Shown here: in pieces, positions 45,421 through 55,442 of the stretch
Layout of the letters: each line of letters begins with the position of its first letter
How positions within the stretch are numbered: the first letter of the stretch is position 1
From: Meiothermus sp.
GTDB lineage: Bacteria > Deinococcota > Deinococci > Deinococcales > Thermaceae
Assembly (NCBI RefSeq): GCF_026004075.1
Contig: NZ_BPIK01000001.1
Location: 908,041-972,040, forward strand
Direction of reading: 5' to 3'
Length of the DNA stretch: 64,000 bases
Notes under the pieces: generated by a model
What the model saw: the letters and a program-made list of their open reading frames with translations, nothing else
Database searches by the model: none
Told to the model about the DNA's origin: nothing
Position numbers and translations under genes: made by a program

Positions 45421-46980
45421 ATGCGGCACATCCGAATTTTCGATACCACCCTGCGGGACGGCGAGCAGAGCCCTGGTGTAGCCCTTTCACTACAGCAAAA
45501 GCTGGAAATTGCCCACGGCCTGGCCTGGCTCAACGTGGACATCATCGAGGCGGGTTTCCCGGTGAATGGGGCCAGCGAGTTCGAGTGTGTCTCGCGCATC
45601 GCCGCCGAGGTCAAGGGGCCGGTGATCTGCGGGCTGGCCCGCACCCACAAGCTCGACATCGAGCGAGCCGCGGCGGCCCTCGAGAAGGCCGAGAAAAAGC
45701 GCATCCACGTGTTTACCAGCGCTTCCAAGGTGCACCTGGAGTACATGCTGCGCAAGACCCCGGAGGAGATCCTGGAAATTTCCGACGCCATGGTGCGCTA
45801 TGCCCGGCAGTTCACCGACGACGTGGAGTTTAGCGCCCAGGACGTGATGCGGGCCGACTTCGACTTCGTCATGAAGCTCTACGAGACCGCCATCAACGCC
45901 GGGGCCACTACCATCAACATCCCCGATACCACCGGCTACGGCACCCCACAGGAGTACGGGGCCCTTATCAAGCGCATCTACGACGAGGTGGTGCGGGGGC
46001 GGGACGTGCACATCTCGGCCCACTGCCACGACGACCTGGGCATGGCCACCGCCAACAGCCTGGCCGCGGTGGAGAACGGGGCCACCCAGATCGAGTGCAC
46101 CATCAACGGCATCGGGGAGCGGGCGGGCAACACCGCTCTGGAAGAGGTGGTGATGGCTTTGTACGTGCGCCGCGACCACTACAAGGCCCATACCCGCATC
46201 AACACCCGTGAGCTGTACCGCATGAGCCGGATGGTGGAGCGCTACACCGGCATGGTGGTGCAGCCCAACAAGGCCATTGTGGGCGACAACGCCTTCGCCC
46301 ACGAGTCGGGCATCCACCAGGACGGGGTCATCAAGAACAAAGAGACCTACGAGATTATGAACGCCGAGCTGGTGGGCCGCCAGGCCGCGGTGCTGGTGCT
46401 GGGCAAGCACTCCGGGCGGGCCGCGGTCAAGAAAGCCCTGGCCGACCTGGGTTACAAGCTGGACGACACCCAGATTGGCACGATTTTTGCCCGCTTCCGG
46501 GAGATCGTGGAGCGCAAAGGCCCCATCGAGACCGAGGAACTGCGGGCCCTGGTAGAGAGCGAGTCGGTCTCGACCCCGCACCTGTTCAACCTCGAGAAGC
46601 TCCAGTTCTTCTCCGGCTACGGCATGCTGCCCACCGCTACGATAAGCCTCGAGACCCCCAAAGGCGTGGTCACCACCACCGCGATTGGGGACGGGCCGGT
46701 GGACGCGGTGTATAAGGCCCTGTCCGAGGCCATCGGGTTCAAGCCCGAGCTCGAGCTGTACCGGGTGGAGTCGGTGACCGGGAGCACCGAGGCTTTGGGC
46801 GAGGTGACGGTCAAGCTCAAGCTGGGCGAGGTGATGGCCACCGGGCACGGAATTTCGCCGGACATCATCGAGGCTTCGGCGCGGGCCTACCTGGATGCCG
46901 CCAACAAGCTGGCCGCGGGGCAGTCGGCGCGGCATCCGAAGTCGCTCGAGGAAGTGCAGCGCTCGGGTTTGGGCAAATAA
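45421..46980 (+). CDS. leuA: 2-isopropylmalate synthase
   Basis: 519 residues; acetyl-CoA plus 2-oxoisovalerate to 2-isopropylmalate. Family signatures: RIFDTTLRDGEQSPGVAL, metal site HISAHCHDDLGMA, and INGIGERAGNTALEEV; the C-terminal leucine-sensing regulatory domain (residues about 390-510) is present. 25 nt after ilvC. Confidence 0.93.
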   Translation: MRHIRIFDTTLRDGEQSPGVALSLQQKLEIAHGLAWLNVDIIEAGFPVNGASEFECVSRIAAEVKGPVICGLARTHKLDIERAAAALEKAEKKRIHVFTSASKVHLEYMLRKTPEEILEISDAMVRYARQFTDDVEFSAQDVMRADFDFVMKLYETAINAGATTINIPDTTGYGTPQEYGALIKRIYDEVVRGRDVHISAHCHDDLGMATANSLAAVENGATQIECTINGIGERAGNTALEEVVMALYVRRDHYKAHTRINTRELYRMSRMVERYTGMVVQPNKAIVGDNAFAHESGIHQDGVIKNKETYEIMNAELVGRQAAVLVLGKHSGRAAVKKALADLGYKLDDTQIGTIFARFREIVERKGPIETEELRALVESESVSTPHLFNLEKLQFFSGYGMLPTATISLETPKGVVTTTAIGDGPVDAVYKALSEAIGFKPELELYRVESVTGSTEALGEVTVKLKLGEVMATGHGISPDIIEASARAYLDAANKLAAGQSARHPKSLEEVQRSGLGK

Positions 46981-46982
46981 CC

Positions 46983-48569
46983 ATGATCGAAATCCTCGAC
47001 ACCACCCTCCGCGACGGCACCCAGGGCGAAGCAGTCAACCTGTCCTCGGACGACAAGATCGCCATCGCCAAGCGCCTGGCGGCTTTCGGGGTTCCCCTCA
47101 TCGAGGGGGGCTGGCCGGGCAGCAACCCCAAGGACGCCGAGTTCTTCGCCCGCATGAAGGGGGTAGACCTGGGGAATAGCCAGCTCTGCGCCTTTGGCTC
47201 CACCCGGCGCAAAGGGGTGCGGCCCGAGGACGACCCCTCGGTGCAGGCCATGCTGGCGGCGGCCACCCCGGTGGTTACGGTAGTAGCCAAAAGCTGGGAC
47301 TTCCACGTGACCCACGCGCTCGAGGTCTCCCTGGAAGAAAACCTGCGCATGATTGAGGAGACCTACCGCTACCTGGTCTGCGAAGGCAAGCGGGTGATTC
47401 ACGACGCCGAGCACTTCTTCGACGGTTTCAAGGCCAACCGGGGCTATGCCCTGGCCACGCTCGAGGCCGCCGTGCGGGGCGGGGCCGACACCCTGTGCTT
47501 ATGCGATACCAACGGGGGTAGCCTGCCCGAAGAGGTCTTCGAGATCACCCAGGCCGTGCGCCAGGCTTTTCCCGGCCTGACCATTGGGATTCACCCCCAC
47601 AACGACGCGGAACTGGCGGTAGCCAACGCCCTGGCTGCCGTGCGGGCGGGGGCCACCCACGTGCAGGGCACCATCAACGGCTACGGCGAGCGCTGCGGTA
47701 ACCTGAACCTGACCAGCGCCATTCCCAACCTGATGCTGAAGTACGGCCTGCCGCTCCAAGGGCTCACCCCCGAAAAACTTGCCGAGCTGCGCGAGGTCTC
47801 GCACTTTGTGGACGAACGGGCCAACCTGGCCCCCAACCTCCGCGCGCCCTACGTGGGGGATGCAGCCTTTGCCCACAAGGGGGGCATCCACGTCTCAGCG
47901 GTGCTCAAAGACCCCCGCACCTACGAGCACGTCCCGCCCGAGGCCGTGGGCAACAGCCGCCGGGTGCTGGTCTCCGACCTCTCGGGTCGCAGCAACCTGC
48001 TAGCCAAACTGGCCGAGTCCGGGGTTAATGTGCCCAAGGAGATGGCCGGGGCTTTGTTGGAGGAGGTCAAGCAGCTCGAGCACGCCGGCTACTCGTTTGA
48101 AGGAGCCGAGGCCAGTTTCTACCTGCTGGCCCACCGGCTGCGGGGCGGTCAGATGCCCTTCAGCGTGGAAGGCTTCACGGTGTTCGTGCACGTCAACGAC
48201 GCCAACCCCGAGACCCCCACCTGGGCCGAGGCCACGGTGCGGGTCAGGGTGGGCGAGACCCTCCAGCACACCGCCGCCGAAAGCCAGCATGGGCCGGTCT
48301 CGGCGCTGGACAAAGCCTTCCGCAAGGCCATTGAGCCCTTTTACCCCGAGATTGCCGAGATCGAGCTTTGCGATTACAAGGTACGTATTCTCTCGGGCCA
48401 GGAGGCCGGTACGGCCTCCGGGGTGCGGGTCATGATCGAGATGCACCGGGCCGGGGAGCGCTGGAGCACTGTGGGGGCCAGTAAAAACAACCTCGAGGCC
48501 TCCCTCAAAGCCCTCACCGATGGCTACGCCTATGCCTTGGTGAAGAGCCAGCCCATACCGCAGGACTAG
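46983..48569 (+). CDS. cimA: (R)-citramalate synthase
   Basis: 528 residues; related to LeuA but with CimA features: MIEILDTTLRDGTQGEAVNL, GGWPGSNPKD, CLCDTNGGSLPEEV and IGIHPHNDAELAVAN. Condenses pyruvate and acetyl-CoA to citramalate, feeding isoleucine synthesis without threonine. It starts 2 nt after leuA and ends the operon, overlapping the convergent methyltransferase gene by 4 nt. No dedicated threonine deaminase gene is in the window. Confidence 0.9.
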   Translation: MIEILDTTLRDGTQGEAVNLSSDDKIAIAKRLAAFGVPLIEGGWPGSNPKDAEFFARMKGVDLGNSQLCAFGSTRRKGVRPEDDPSVQAMLAAATPVVTVVAKSWDFHVTHALEVSLEENLRMIEETYRYLVCEGKRVIHDAEHFFDGFKANRGYALATLEAAVRGGADTLCLCDTNGGSLPEEVFEITQAVRQAFPGLTIGIHPHNDAELAVANALAAVRAGATHVQGTINGYGERCGNLNLTSAIPNLMLKYGLPLQGLTPEKLAELREVSHFVDERANLAPNLRAPYVGDAAFAHKGGIHVSAVLKDPRTYEHVPPEAVGNSRRVLVSDLSGRSNLLAKLAESGVNVPKEMAGALLEEVKQLEHAGYSFEGAEASFYLLAHRLRGGQMPFSVEGFTVFVHVNDANPETPTWAEATVRVRVGETLQHTAAESQHGPVSALDKAFRKAIEPFYPEIAEIELCDYKVRILSGQEAGTASGVRVMIEMHRAGERWSTVGASKNNLEASLKALTDGYAYALVKSQPIPQD

Positions 48570-49108
48570 GGCCGCGCCTCCTCGAGGTCGGGGTTTTCAG
48601 TCGGGGTGTAGGCCGCGAGGGCCTTTTCCTCGGCGGGGATGCGCACGCACAGCAGCAGCAGGGCGTTGAGGATGGTGGCTGTCAGGGCTGTAACCCAGGC
48701 GTTAAAGATGAGGGGCAGGGACAGCAACTCCAGGGCCACCGCCAGGTAGTTGGGGTGGCGCAGGTAGCGGTAGGGCCCTCGGGTGATCTGTTGGCCCCCA
48801 GGAACAACCAGAATTCGGGTATTCCAGTACCGGCCCAGGCTGCTGATGGCCCAGTAGCGCAGACCCTGGGCCAGCAAGAAGACCAGCAGCCAGAATCCCC
48901 AGATGGGGGAGGGCTGGTTGCGGGCAAGCCCCTCCAGCAGCCAGCCCAGCATCCAGCCGATGTGCAGCAGAAAAAACAGTGGGTAGTGCTCTCGTCCGTG
49001 CTCTTTGGCCCCCTGCGCCAAAGCCCAGCGCAGGTTGGCCTGGGCCAGGCGAAGCTCCAGCAGCCGCTGGAGTACCACCCAGATCAGCGCGACCCAGAGC
49101 GCTACCAC
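48566..49108 (-). CDS. Isoprenylcysteine carboxyl methyltransferase-like membrane protein (BpsB-like)
   Basis: 180 residues, four to five TM helices. The C-terminal ICMT motif is visible: TRGPYRYLRHPNYLAVALEL, then PAEEKAL. It starts 7 nt inside the end of the type III polyketide synthase gene. In Bacillus subtilis the same pair is bpsA-bpsB, where BpsB O-methylates alkylpyrones; the same role is inferred here. Confidence 0.8.
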   Translation of the reverse strand: MVALWVALIWVVLQRLLELRLAQANLRWALAQGAKEHGREHYPLFFLLHIGWMLGWLLEGLARNQPSPIWGFWLLVFLLAQGLRYWAISSLGRYWNTRILVVPGGQQITRGPYRYLRHPNYLAVALELLSLPLIFNAWVTALTATILNALLLLCVRIPAEEKALAAYTPTENPDLEEARP

Positions 49109-50163
49109 TGCAAAACCACCCCTTCTGCGGCAAAGCCAGGCCCCAGGGCCAGCAACACCCCTTTGCTGCCGGGTGTAGGTCGCTCGAGCTGGTACATCTG
49201 ATGGGCCAGCACGAAAAGCACCGTGGGACTGGACATATTGCCGAATTTCCTCAAAACGCAGTGGGAGGCCTCGAGGCTTTTTTCATCCACACCCATCCCC
49301 TCACGGTAGGCTGTCAAAACCTTGGCCCCGCCAGGGTGGAGTGTCCAGGTCTTCACATCTGGAGCGGTAAGGCCAAAACCCGCCAGCCCGTCCCGGATCA
49401 GATTGCCCAACTCCCCTTCTACCAGGGCCGGGATGCTTTGGGCGAAGCGCACTTGCAGGCCGTCGGGCACGATGTCCCAACCCATCACCTCATAGCTTTC
49501 TGGTAGCAGCCGGCTGAATCCGCCGAGCACCTTCGGCCCTGTGCCTGGGCCCGGTTCGCCTGGCCTACCCAATACCGCAGCGGCAGCACCGTCGGCGAAC
49601 AGGCTGGTCGCTACCAGGTTGCTCTTGCTCAGGTCGCCCTGTATGAAGGTCAGGCTGCACAACTCAACCGCTACCATCAGCACATACGCACCGGGATGGT
49701 TCAGGGCTATCTCGGCAGCCCTGGCCAGCCCTGCCGAGCCCCCGGCGCAGCCCAGCCCCCAGATGGGGAGGCGGATGGCCGAGAGCGGGAGGCCCAGGCG
49801 CTGAACGAGGTGGGCCTCGAGGCTGGGGGTGGCAATTCCGGTGGTGGTAACCAGCACCACCGCCCCCACCTGTTTGGGTTCGATGGCCGCGAGCTGTAGG
49901 GCTTCACGGCAGGCCTTTTCGCAGAGGTCTAGAGCGGTTTCAAACCACAACTGGTTTTTCTCGGCAAAGCTGTGGGGCTGGGTAAACCACTCGAGGGGGG
50001 CCGAGAGGTAGCGCGACTCGATGCCGGTGTTCTCAAAAACGCGGATGAGGCGCTCGAGGCCCTGCAGGCGGTCAAACAGGTTCTGCACCAGATCCCGTAC
50101 TTCAGACTGTCCTACCCGGTGCGGGGGGTTGGCAGTGGCGACGCTGAGAATTCTGGGATGCAT
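49102..50163 (-). CDS. Type III polyketide synthase (chalcone/stilbene synthase-like)
   Basis: 353 residues. Catalytic Cys139 in GLGCAGG, His276 in LHPGG and Asn309 in FGNMSSPTV. Bacterial BpsA-type enzymes extend fatty acyl-CoA with malonyl-CoA to alkylpyrones or alkylresorcinols, probably membrane or pigment lipids. It is followed by a methyltransferase gene and preceded 9 nt upstream by a nitroreductase gene on the same strand. Confidence 0.9.
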   Translation of the reverse strand: MHPRILSVATANPPHRVGQSEVRDLVQNLFDRLQGLERLIRVFENTGIESRYLSAPLEWFTQPHSFAEKNQLWFETALDLCEKACREALQLAAIEPKQVGAVVLVTTTGIATPSLEAHLVQRLGLPLSAIRLPIWGLGCAGGSAGLARAAEIALNHPGAYVLMVAVELCSLTFIQGDLSKSNLVATSLFADGAAAAVLGRPGEPGPGTGPKVLGGFSRLLPESYEVMGWDIVPDGLQVRFAQSIPALVEGELGNLIRDGLAGFGLTAPDVKTWTLHPGGAKVLTAYREGMGVDEKSLEASHCVLRKFGNMSSPTVLFVLAHQMYQLERPTPGSKGVLLALGPGFAAEGVVLQW

Positions 50164-50172
50164 AAAGATGCC

Positions 50173-50958
50173 TCAGACGTCGCTTTCGGGGGTTGCGCAG
50201 GAATCGCGGAAAACAAATTGCGAGATGCGCTTGCGATGATCGGATTTCCAGTCAATGCGGGGGCGGGGTTTTTCCTCGGGCAGATAGCCCAGCCGATAAA
50301 CTGCCATCAGCTCCAGGTGCTCGGGCACTTCCAGCAGCCGCTTGATTTCCTCCCAGGCCTCGGGAATTTCCATGGGTGTGGAGACAAACTGAATGCCCAT
50401 CCCAAGCTCGACCGTGGTAAGCCAGATGTTCTCGATGGCCATGCCCAGGCCCAGCACGCTATACAAGCCGGAGAGCTGGCCCGGACGGTATTCTTGCTTG
50501 TCCAGCAGGGCCGCCAGCAGGAGGGGTGAGCCTGCAATTAGTTTGCGGTTGTCCTCGCCTAGGGTTTGCGGAACCCGCAAGGTTTTTAGCAGTCCGAGGG
50601 CATTTGGGCTCATAATCTGGCGGGTGAAGGGACGTAAGGGACCCGGCAGCTGGTCAATCAGGATGCCGTCGCGCCGCTCGTCCATCTCTTTTTCTGTAAA
50701 GCGAAAGTAGGGGCGATAGCGCTCGAAAAACTTGCCGTCGGCAATCAGTTGTTGCATGGTTCGCCCCCCAATCTCGGCAATTTTCTCTCGCTTGACCCTG
50801 TCCTCAATCAAAATGAAGCGCCAGGGCTGGGAGTTGAAATGGCTGGGGGCTCGGCTGGCCGCTTCCATCAAAAGGCGCTGGTGTTCTTTGGATACGGGCT
50901 TGTCCAGAAAGGGGCCATTGGTGGTTTTGCGCTTCCGGATTACCTCTAGAAATTCCAC
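50173..50958 (-). CDS. Nitroreductase family protein
   Basis: 261 residues. FMN-binding N-terminus ([33 protein letters not shown]) and the C-terminal dimer segment ([20 protein letters not shown]). NAD(P)H oxidoreductase of unknown substrate. It is in line with the polyketide synthase operon; modification of its product is possible but unproven. Confidence 0.85.
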   Translation of the reverse strand: MEFLEVIRKRKTTNGPFLDKPVSKEHQRLLMEAASRAPSHFNSQPWRFILIEDRVKREKIAEIGGRTMQQLIADGKFFERYRPYFRFTEKEMDERRDGILIDQLPGPLRPFTRQIMSPNALGLLKTLRVPQTLGEDNRKLIAGSPLLLAALLDKQEYRPGQLSGLYSVLGLGMAIENIWLTTVELGMGIQFVSTPMEIPEAWEEIKRLLEVPEHLELMAVYRLGYLPEEKPRPRIDWKSDHRKRISQFVFRDSCATPESDV

Positions 50959-50959
50959 A

Positions 50960-51241
50960 TCAACCCCCGATCGACAACAAGTATCCCACCAACCCCACCG
51001 CGCCCAGTGTGGGATGGGGCCAGGTGTGGGGGCGGGCCTTGGGGAAGAGGGCCAGGCAAGCGATGGTTAGCAGCAACCACCACTCGCGTGTGAACACCAG
51101 GGCCAGCAGCGCAGCGACCAGCACCACCAGATAAAGCGCGTGATGCCACAGGCCGAAGTGGGCCAGACGCAGTTGCGCGGCCAGGCCTACCAGCAAATTG
51201 AGCACGTACAATCCCAAACCCACTGCCAGGAACGGAGACAT
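50960..51241 (-). CDS. Small membrane protein of unknown function
   Basis: 93 residues, three to four TM helices ([36 protein letters not shown], further downstream two short ones). No family recognised. It ends 2 nt before the nitroreductase start, so it is probably in the same operon. Confidence 0.65.
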   Translation of the reverse strand: MSPFLAVGLGLYVLNLLVGLAAQLRLAHFGLWHHALYLVVLVAALLALVFTREWWLLLTIACLALFPKARPHTWPHPTLGAVGLVGYLLSIGG

Positions 51242-51304
51242 CCAAACCTAGCATACGCTACCAGGTCTGTAAATGGTTTGTGGGCCTGGCGCCCCAGGCT
51301 TTTT

Positions 51305-51880
51305 TTATCTTTTCTCGCAGCTCGAGCCCGTCCAGCGGCCACCCCGACTCTGGCACTCGCGTCGCAGATTTTCCTCGGGCGCTCGAAGCACTGCCAGTAC
51401 CAGACCTGCCGGGTAGCCACCGGCACCGGCCCCCAGGCCCAAGTCCAGGCGGGTTAGGGTGAAGCTTTCACGGGTACTGGGTACCTGCGTACTAAAGTAA
51501 CCCTGCCCATCCCAGATGTAAATCACACTCTTGATGACCCGACCACTGGGGCGATAAGGCGGATTAACCTGTAATTCAATCTCGATGGGCTTTAGGAAGC
51601 TGGTTGTTCCTGAGGAAAGCCGGTAAATTCCCACTACCTCACGTTCGGGCAGCGTTTGGATAAAATAAACCTCGTTTTGGGGCGGAGAAGAGGGTACAGC
51701 CTGAAGGCGCTCGAGGCGGAATCGAACCGAAGAAACCAGGGCACCGGGTGGAATCAGAACCTGAATGCCGGGTAGCATTAGGGCCCCCCCCTGGGCATCA
51801 ATCCGGCGCTCAACCACTTGAGCACTCAGCCCCCATCCTGCAGTTGCCAGCAGACTAAATAGCAATAATAGCCGCATCAT
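51305..51880 (-). CDS. Secreted protein with ZU5-like domain
   Basis: 191 residues. Signal peptide (MMRLLLLFSLLATAGWGLSA). The segment GGALMLPGIQVLIPPGALVS resembles the start of ZU5 domains, followed by a beta-rich region, and the C-terminus has two Cys (CQSRGGRWTGSSC). The function is not known and the ZU5 resemblance is by eye. Confidence 0.6.
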   Translation of the reverse strand: MMRLLLLFSLLATAGWGLSAQVVERRIDAQGGALMLPGIQVLIPPGALVSSVRFRLERLQAVPSSPPQNEVYFIQTLPEREVVGIYRLSSGTTSFLKPIEIELQVNPPYRPSGRVIKSVIYIWDGQGYFSTQVPSTRESFTLTRLDLGLGAGAGGYPAGLVLAVLRAPEENLRRECQSRGGRWTGSSCEKR

Positions 51881-52052
51881 AGCTTGTCCACCCCTGGGCT
51901 CAGATTAACCCACAAATTTCTGAGAAAATCCATGTCCACACTGCACAAGCTAAGAATGTCACCAACCGACGATAAATGAAAGCCAAGGTGGTGCTTTAGC
52001 GGCAGCCGGCACTGCAAAAAACTTCCAATATTGGGTAGGTATGGCTTATCGG
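51881..52052. other. Intergenic stretch without recognised feature
   Basis: 172 nt between the pgm stop and the secreted protein start. No clear terminator or ORF is seen. Confidence 0.4.
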
Positions 52053-53474
52053 CTATAAACCTACCAGTTTTTTGGCTTCGGCAAGAACGGCTTTTACAGT
52101 TTTTTCTTCCTGGGCCTCGCAATAAATGCGCAGTACAGGCTCGGTACCGGAGGCCCTGAACAACAGCCAACCGGCATCACCAAAAAGCCACTTTATGCCG
52201 TCCAGATTCTCGGTATCGCTCACCTGCTGCCCTGCAATAGGTTTTGGGGTTTGTACCTTGGCCATGACTTCCTTGAGTTGCTCCATCGAGGGTAGGTGTA
52301 AGTCGATGCGGTCATAGGCGTGTTTGAAACCCACCTCGGCCTCAATTTCGGCAAACTGCTCTCCCAGGCTTTTTCCAGTATGTACAATGGACTCCAGAAG
52401 CAACAAGGCGTTCATGAGGCCGTCGCGCTCGGGTATGTGCCCGACTACTCCAATACCGCCCGACTCCTCACCCCCAATCAGGACATCGCCTTTTAGCATC
52501 TCATCGGTGATGTATTTGAAGCCGATGGGCGTGACCAGCAACTCCAGACCCAGCTTATGCGCGAGCTTGTCAATGACTACAGAAGTAGAGAAGGTTTTGA
52601 CTACCCGGCCACGGTATCCCTTGCGGTGCAGGTGTTTGAGTAGTACTGCAAAAATTTGATGACTGTTGAAGTTGATCCCGCCTGCCAGCACAGCGCCAAT
52701 GCGATCGGCATCGCCGTCGTTTACGGCTGCAAAGGTGGGGTTATCCTCGGCCTTTAGCACGGTTATGACGGTGAACAGGTTTTGCGGGATGGGCTCGGGG
52801 TTCACACCATAGAACATGGGGTCGGGTACAGCGTGTAGCTCACGCAGCTCGAGCTTTAATCCCACGTGCTTAACGAAACCTGCCAGCCAGCCCGCCCCTG
52901 CCCCGCCCATGCTGTCGTGGTACATCACCCCGGTGTAACCGCGCAGGGCCTCCAGGTCTAGCTGCTGAGCCAGAAAGTCGTAGTAGGCTTTTCGCACATC
53001 CAGGCTGTGCACGGTTGCGCTGGTTGTTTTGGGTGCTGCCCCCAGGTGCTTTTCCACTTCGGCTACCAGTGCTGGGGTGGCCGCACCGCCGTAGCTGCCC
53101 TTGATTTTGAATCCGAGATACTCGGCCGGGTTGTGGCTCGCCGTAATCATGACGCCGCCATCGGCCTGCAAGTGCTTAACGGCAAAAGACAGCACTGGGG
53201 TGGGAAGGTACGATTTGGAAAGGTAGACCTCGAGCCCATTGGCGGCCAGAACCTCGGCAGCTCTTTGAGCAAAGCGATGGGCCATGAAGCGGGTATCGTA
53301 GCCCACCACCACTTTCTTGCCCTGGTGCTCCAGGAGGTATTCAGCGTAGGCCTGGGCTACGCGAGCCACATTATCGAAGGTGAATTGGTCGCCAATAATG
53401 GCCCGCCAGCCGTCGGTGCCGAACTTGATGATGGTTTTTGATGGGGTGCTGACGGCTTCTGTTGCCTTTTCCAT
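52053..53474 (-). CDS. Phosphoglucomutase/phosphomannomutase
   Basis: 473 residues. Catalytic phosphoserine loop TASHNP, metal loop DGDADRIGA, sugar loop GGEESGG and phosphate loop FRASGTEP. Interconverts hexose 1- and 6-phosphates. The ATG at 53474 is chosen because TATAGT (53485-53490, -) lies 10 nt upstream; an ATG at 53504 would be upstream of this promoter. A small dyad ACACT/AGTGT (53483-53496) overlaps the -10 box. Confidence 0.9.
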   Translation of the reverse strand: MEKATEAVSTPSKTIIKFGTDGWRAIIGDQFTFDNVARVAQAYAEYLLEHQGKKVVVGYDTRFMAHRFAQRAAEVLAANGLEVYLSKSYLPTPVLSFAVKHLQADGGVMITASHNPAEYLGFKIKGSYGGAATPALVAEVEKHLGAAPKTTSATVHSLDVRKAYYDFLAQQLDLEALRGYTGVMYHDSMGGAGAGWLAGFVKHVGLKLELRELHAVPDPMFYGVNPEPIPQNLFTVITVLKAEDNPTFAAVNDGDADRIGAVLAGGINFNSHQIFAVLLKHLHRKGYRGRVVKTFSTSVVIDKLAHKLGLELLVTPIGFKYITDEMLKGDVLIGGEESGGIGVVGHIPERDGLMNALLLLESIVHTGKSLGEQFAEIEAEVGFKHAYDRIDLHLPSMEQLKEVMAKVQTPKPIAGQQVSDTENLDGIKWLFGDAGWLLFRASGTEPVLRIYCEAQEEKTVKAVLAEAKKLVGL

Positions 53475-53514
53475 ACCAGAAAACACTATACAGTGTAGGC
53501 GCAAGCCAGCCGCT

Positions 53515-54513
53515 TCAAATCTGCATTTTCATCCACGGGGCGGAGTTATGAAAGTTGGCCACGGCGCTGCCGGGCGGAACCAGCCCATCGCAGGCTATTC
53601 GGATGTCTTCCGGGAGCTTCATGTCCAGTACAGGTAGCAGGTGCTCGAGCTGTCCCACACTCCTGGGCCCGATGATGGGCGCGGTGATACCGGGCTGATC
53701 CTTGACCCATAGCACGGCCAGTTGGGCAGGATCGTAGCCGGCCTCGCGGGCTAGCTTGACAAAGCGGTTGCCCACCTCCACCGCCCTGGGCGTGACCCGC
53801 TCGGCATAGATCCCACCCCGCAGGTGGGCCCGGGAACCCTCGGGACGAATGTTTTCCTCGGCATAGCGCCCGGCCAGCATGCCCATGGCCAGCGGCGACC
53901 AGGGCAGCAGAGCCAGGTTATATGCCTGGGCCATGGGAACCAGCTCGTTCTCGATGCGCCGATCCAGCAGGTTGTAGGGCGGCTGTTCCGAGACAAAGCG
54001 CACGTAGCCCTTCAGCTCGCTCACCAGAATGCCTTCCAGCACCTTCCAGGCCGGGGCGGTGGAGCTGCCGATGTAGCGCACCTTGCCCTGTCGTACCAGG
54101 TCGTTCAGGGCCGCAAGCGTTTCGTCAATGGGCATATCGAAGACCGGGCGGTGAAGCTGATAAAGGTCGATGTGGTCGGTTTGCAGGCGCTTGAGCGAGT
54201 CTTCACAGGCCCGCAGGAGGTGGAGCCTCGAGTTCCCTCGGTCGTTGGGGCCGGGGCCGGTGGGGTAGTGGGCCTTGGTGGCGATGAGCACCTGGTCGCG
54301 CAGGCCACTTTCCTTGAGGGTCTGCCCAATTACCCGTTCGGCCTCGCCCTGCATATAGCTGTTGGCGGTATCAATCAGGTTAATACCGGCCTCGATGGCC
54401 CGCAGAATCATCTTTTTGGCCTCGGCCTCGGGGGTGGGGTTCAGGATGTTATCGGTTCCCAGGGCCAGAGGCGCTACTTTAACGCCGGTTCGACCCAGAT
54501 TGCGGTATTCCAT
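53515..54513 (-). CDS. Aldo/keto reductase
   Basis: 332 residues. [19 protein letters not shown] (Asp, Tyr of the catalytic tetrad), ATKAHY (Lys), YQLHRPVF (His) and the C-terminal cofactor region [21 protein letters not shown]-dependent reductase of the AKR superfamily; substrate unknown. 32 nt downstream of the SDR gene on the same strand. Confidence 0.9.
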   Translation of the reverse strand: MEYRNLGRTGVKVAPLALGTDNILNPTPEAEAKKMILRAIEAGINLIDTANSYMQGEAERVIGQTLKESGLRDQVLIATKAHYPTGPGPNDRGNSRLHLLRACEDSLKRLQTDHIDLYQLHRPVFDMPIDETLAALNDLVRQGKVRYIGSSTAPAWKVLEGILVSELKGYVRFVSEQPPYNLLDRRIENELVPMAQAYNLALLPWSPLAMGMLAGRYAEENIRPEGSRAHLRGGIYAERVTPRAVEVGNRFVKLAREAGYDPAQLAVLWVKDQPGITAPIIGPRSVGQLEHLLPVLDMKLPEDIRIACDGLVPPGSAVANFHNSAPWMKMQI

Positions 54514-54545
54514 GGGTGGCTCCCTTCAGTGCAGGACAGGTGTGC

Positions 54546-55289
54546 TCATCGGGCCGCGTACCCCGCATCCACCAGCACCAGCGAGCCGGTCATGTAGCTG
54601 GCTTTATCGGAGGCCAGAAAGAGCACCACCTGGGCGATTTCTACGGGGTCGGCCAGGCGGCCCATGGGCACGGTCTCGGCCAGGCGTTGCAGCAGTTCGG
54701 GGGTAACGGGTTCCTTGCGTTCGGACTGAAGCATGGGGGTGTTGACCTCGCCGGGGCAGACCGCGTTGATGCGGATGCCGTCTTTGGCGTGGTCGAGGGC
54801 CAGGGCGCGGGTGAGGTTGTGCACGGCCCCCTTGCTCGCACAGTAGGCCGCCACCCCCGCCGCCCCCAGGTCGCCCCAGATCGAGCCAAAGTTGACGATG
54901 GCCCCGCTACGCTGGGGCTGCATGGCCCGGATAGCGGCCCGGCACATAAAAAATGTGCCGCTCACGTTTACCGCCATGACCCGCTGCCACTGCTCGTCGC
55001 TGGTCTCCACGCCGCTGGCCCGCACGATAATGCCAGCCGCATTGACCAGCACGTCGAGCCGCCCGTACTGGGCGAGGGTATCGGCGACCACCTGGTTGCA
55101 GAAGGCCGAGTCGCTTACGTCCCCAATCCGTACCCGTGCGCCGATTTCGGCGGCCACCTGGCGGGCCCGCGCCTCGTTGCGATCCAGAATTGTTACATGG
55201 GCTCCGGCCCTGGCAAACTCTCTGGCTGTGGCCTCGCCCATGCCCGAGGCTCCTCCGGTTACGATCACCACTTTTCCCTGGAAATCCAC
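54546..55289 (-). CDS. Short-chain dehydrogenase/reductase
   Basis: 247 residues. Cofactor loop TGGASGMG, NAAG, catalytic Ser region and YCASK, PGEVNTPM. Classical SDR; substrate unknown. It probably forms an operon with the aldo/keto reductase, the two together acting on sugars or small carbonyls (inference). Confidence 0.9.
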   Translation of the reverse strand: MDFQGKVVIVTGGASGMGEATAREFARAGAHVTILDRNEARARQVAAEIGARVRIGDVSDSAFCNQVVADTLAQYGRLDVLVNAAGIIVRASGVETSDEQWQRVMAVNVSGTFFMCRAAIRAMQPQRSGAIVNFGSIWGDLGAAGVAAYCASKGAVHNLTRALALDHAKDGIRINAVCPGEVNTPMLQSERKEPVTPELLQRLAETVPMGRLADPVEIAQVVLFLASDKASYMTGSLVLVDAGYAAR

Positions 55290-55362
55290 AAGCGCTCCTT
55301 ATCTGAACGAAAGCGATTGTATTGAGCGCAAGCAACCGAGGTCAATCTTGGGGGCCGGGACG

Positions 55363-55415
55363 TTGCTCTCTAGCCCTACACTGGTATACTTCCCTGCGGA
55401 GACGGTATACCAAAC
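55363..55415 (+). promoter_or_regulatory. pnt promoter and inverted repeat
   Basis: TTGCTC (55363-55368), 16-nt spacer, TATACT (55385-55390). An inverted repeat TGGTATAC (55382-55389)/GTATACCA (55405-55412) overlaps the -10 box. The second copy is within ACGGTATACCAAAC (55402-55415), identical to the ilv promoter motif. Confidence 0.6.
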
Positions 55416-55442
55416 CGCAGCACGTTTTTAGTAGGAGGTCGA

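Noticed and set aside
45490-46935. 481-codon open frame antisense to leuA
   Set aside because: Shadow of leuA with no recognisable domain.
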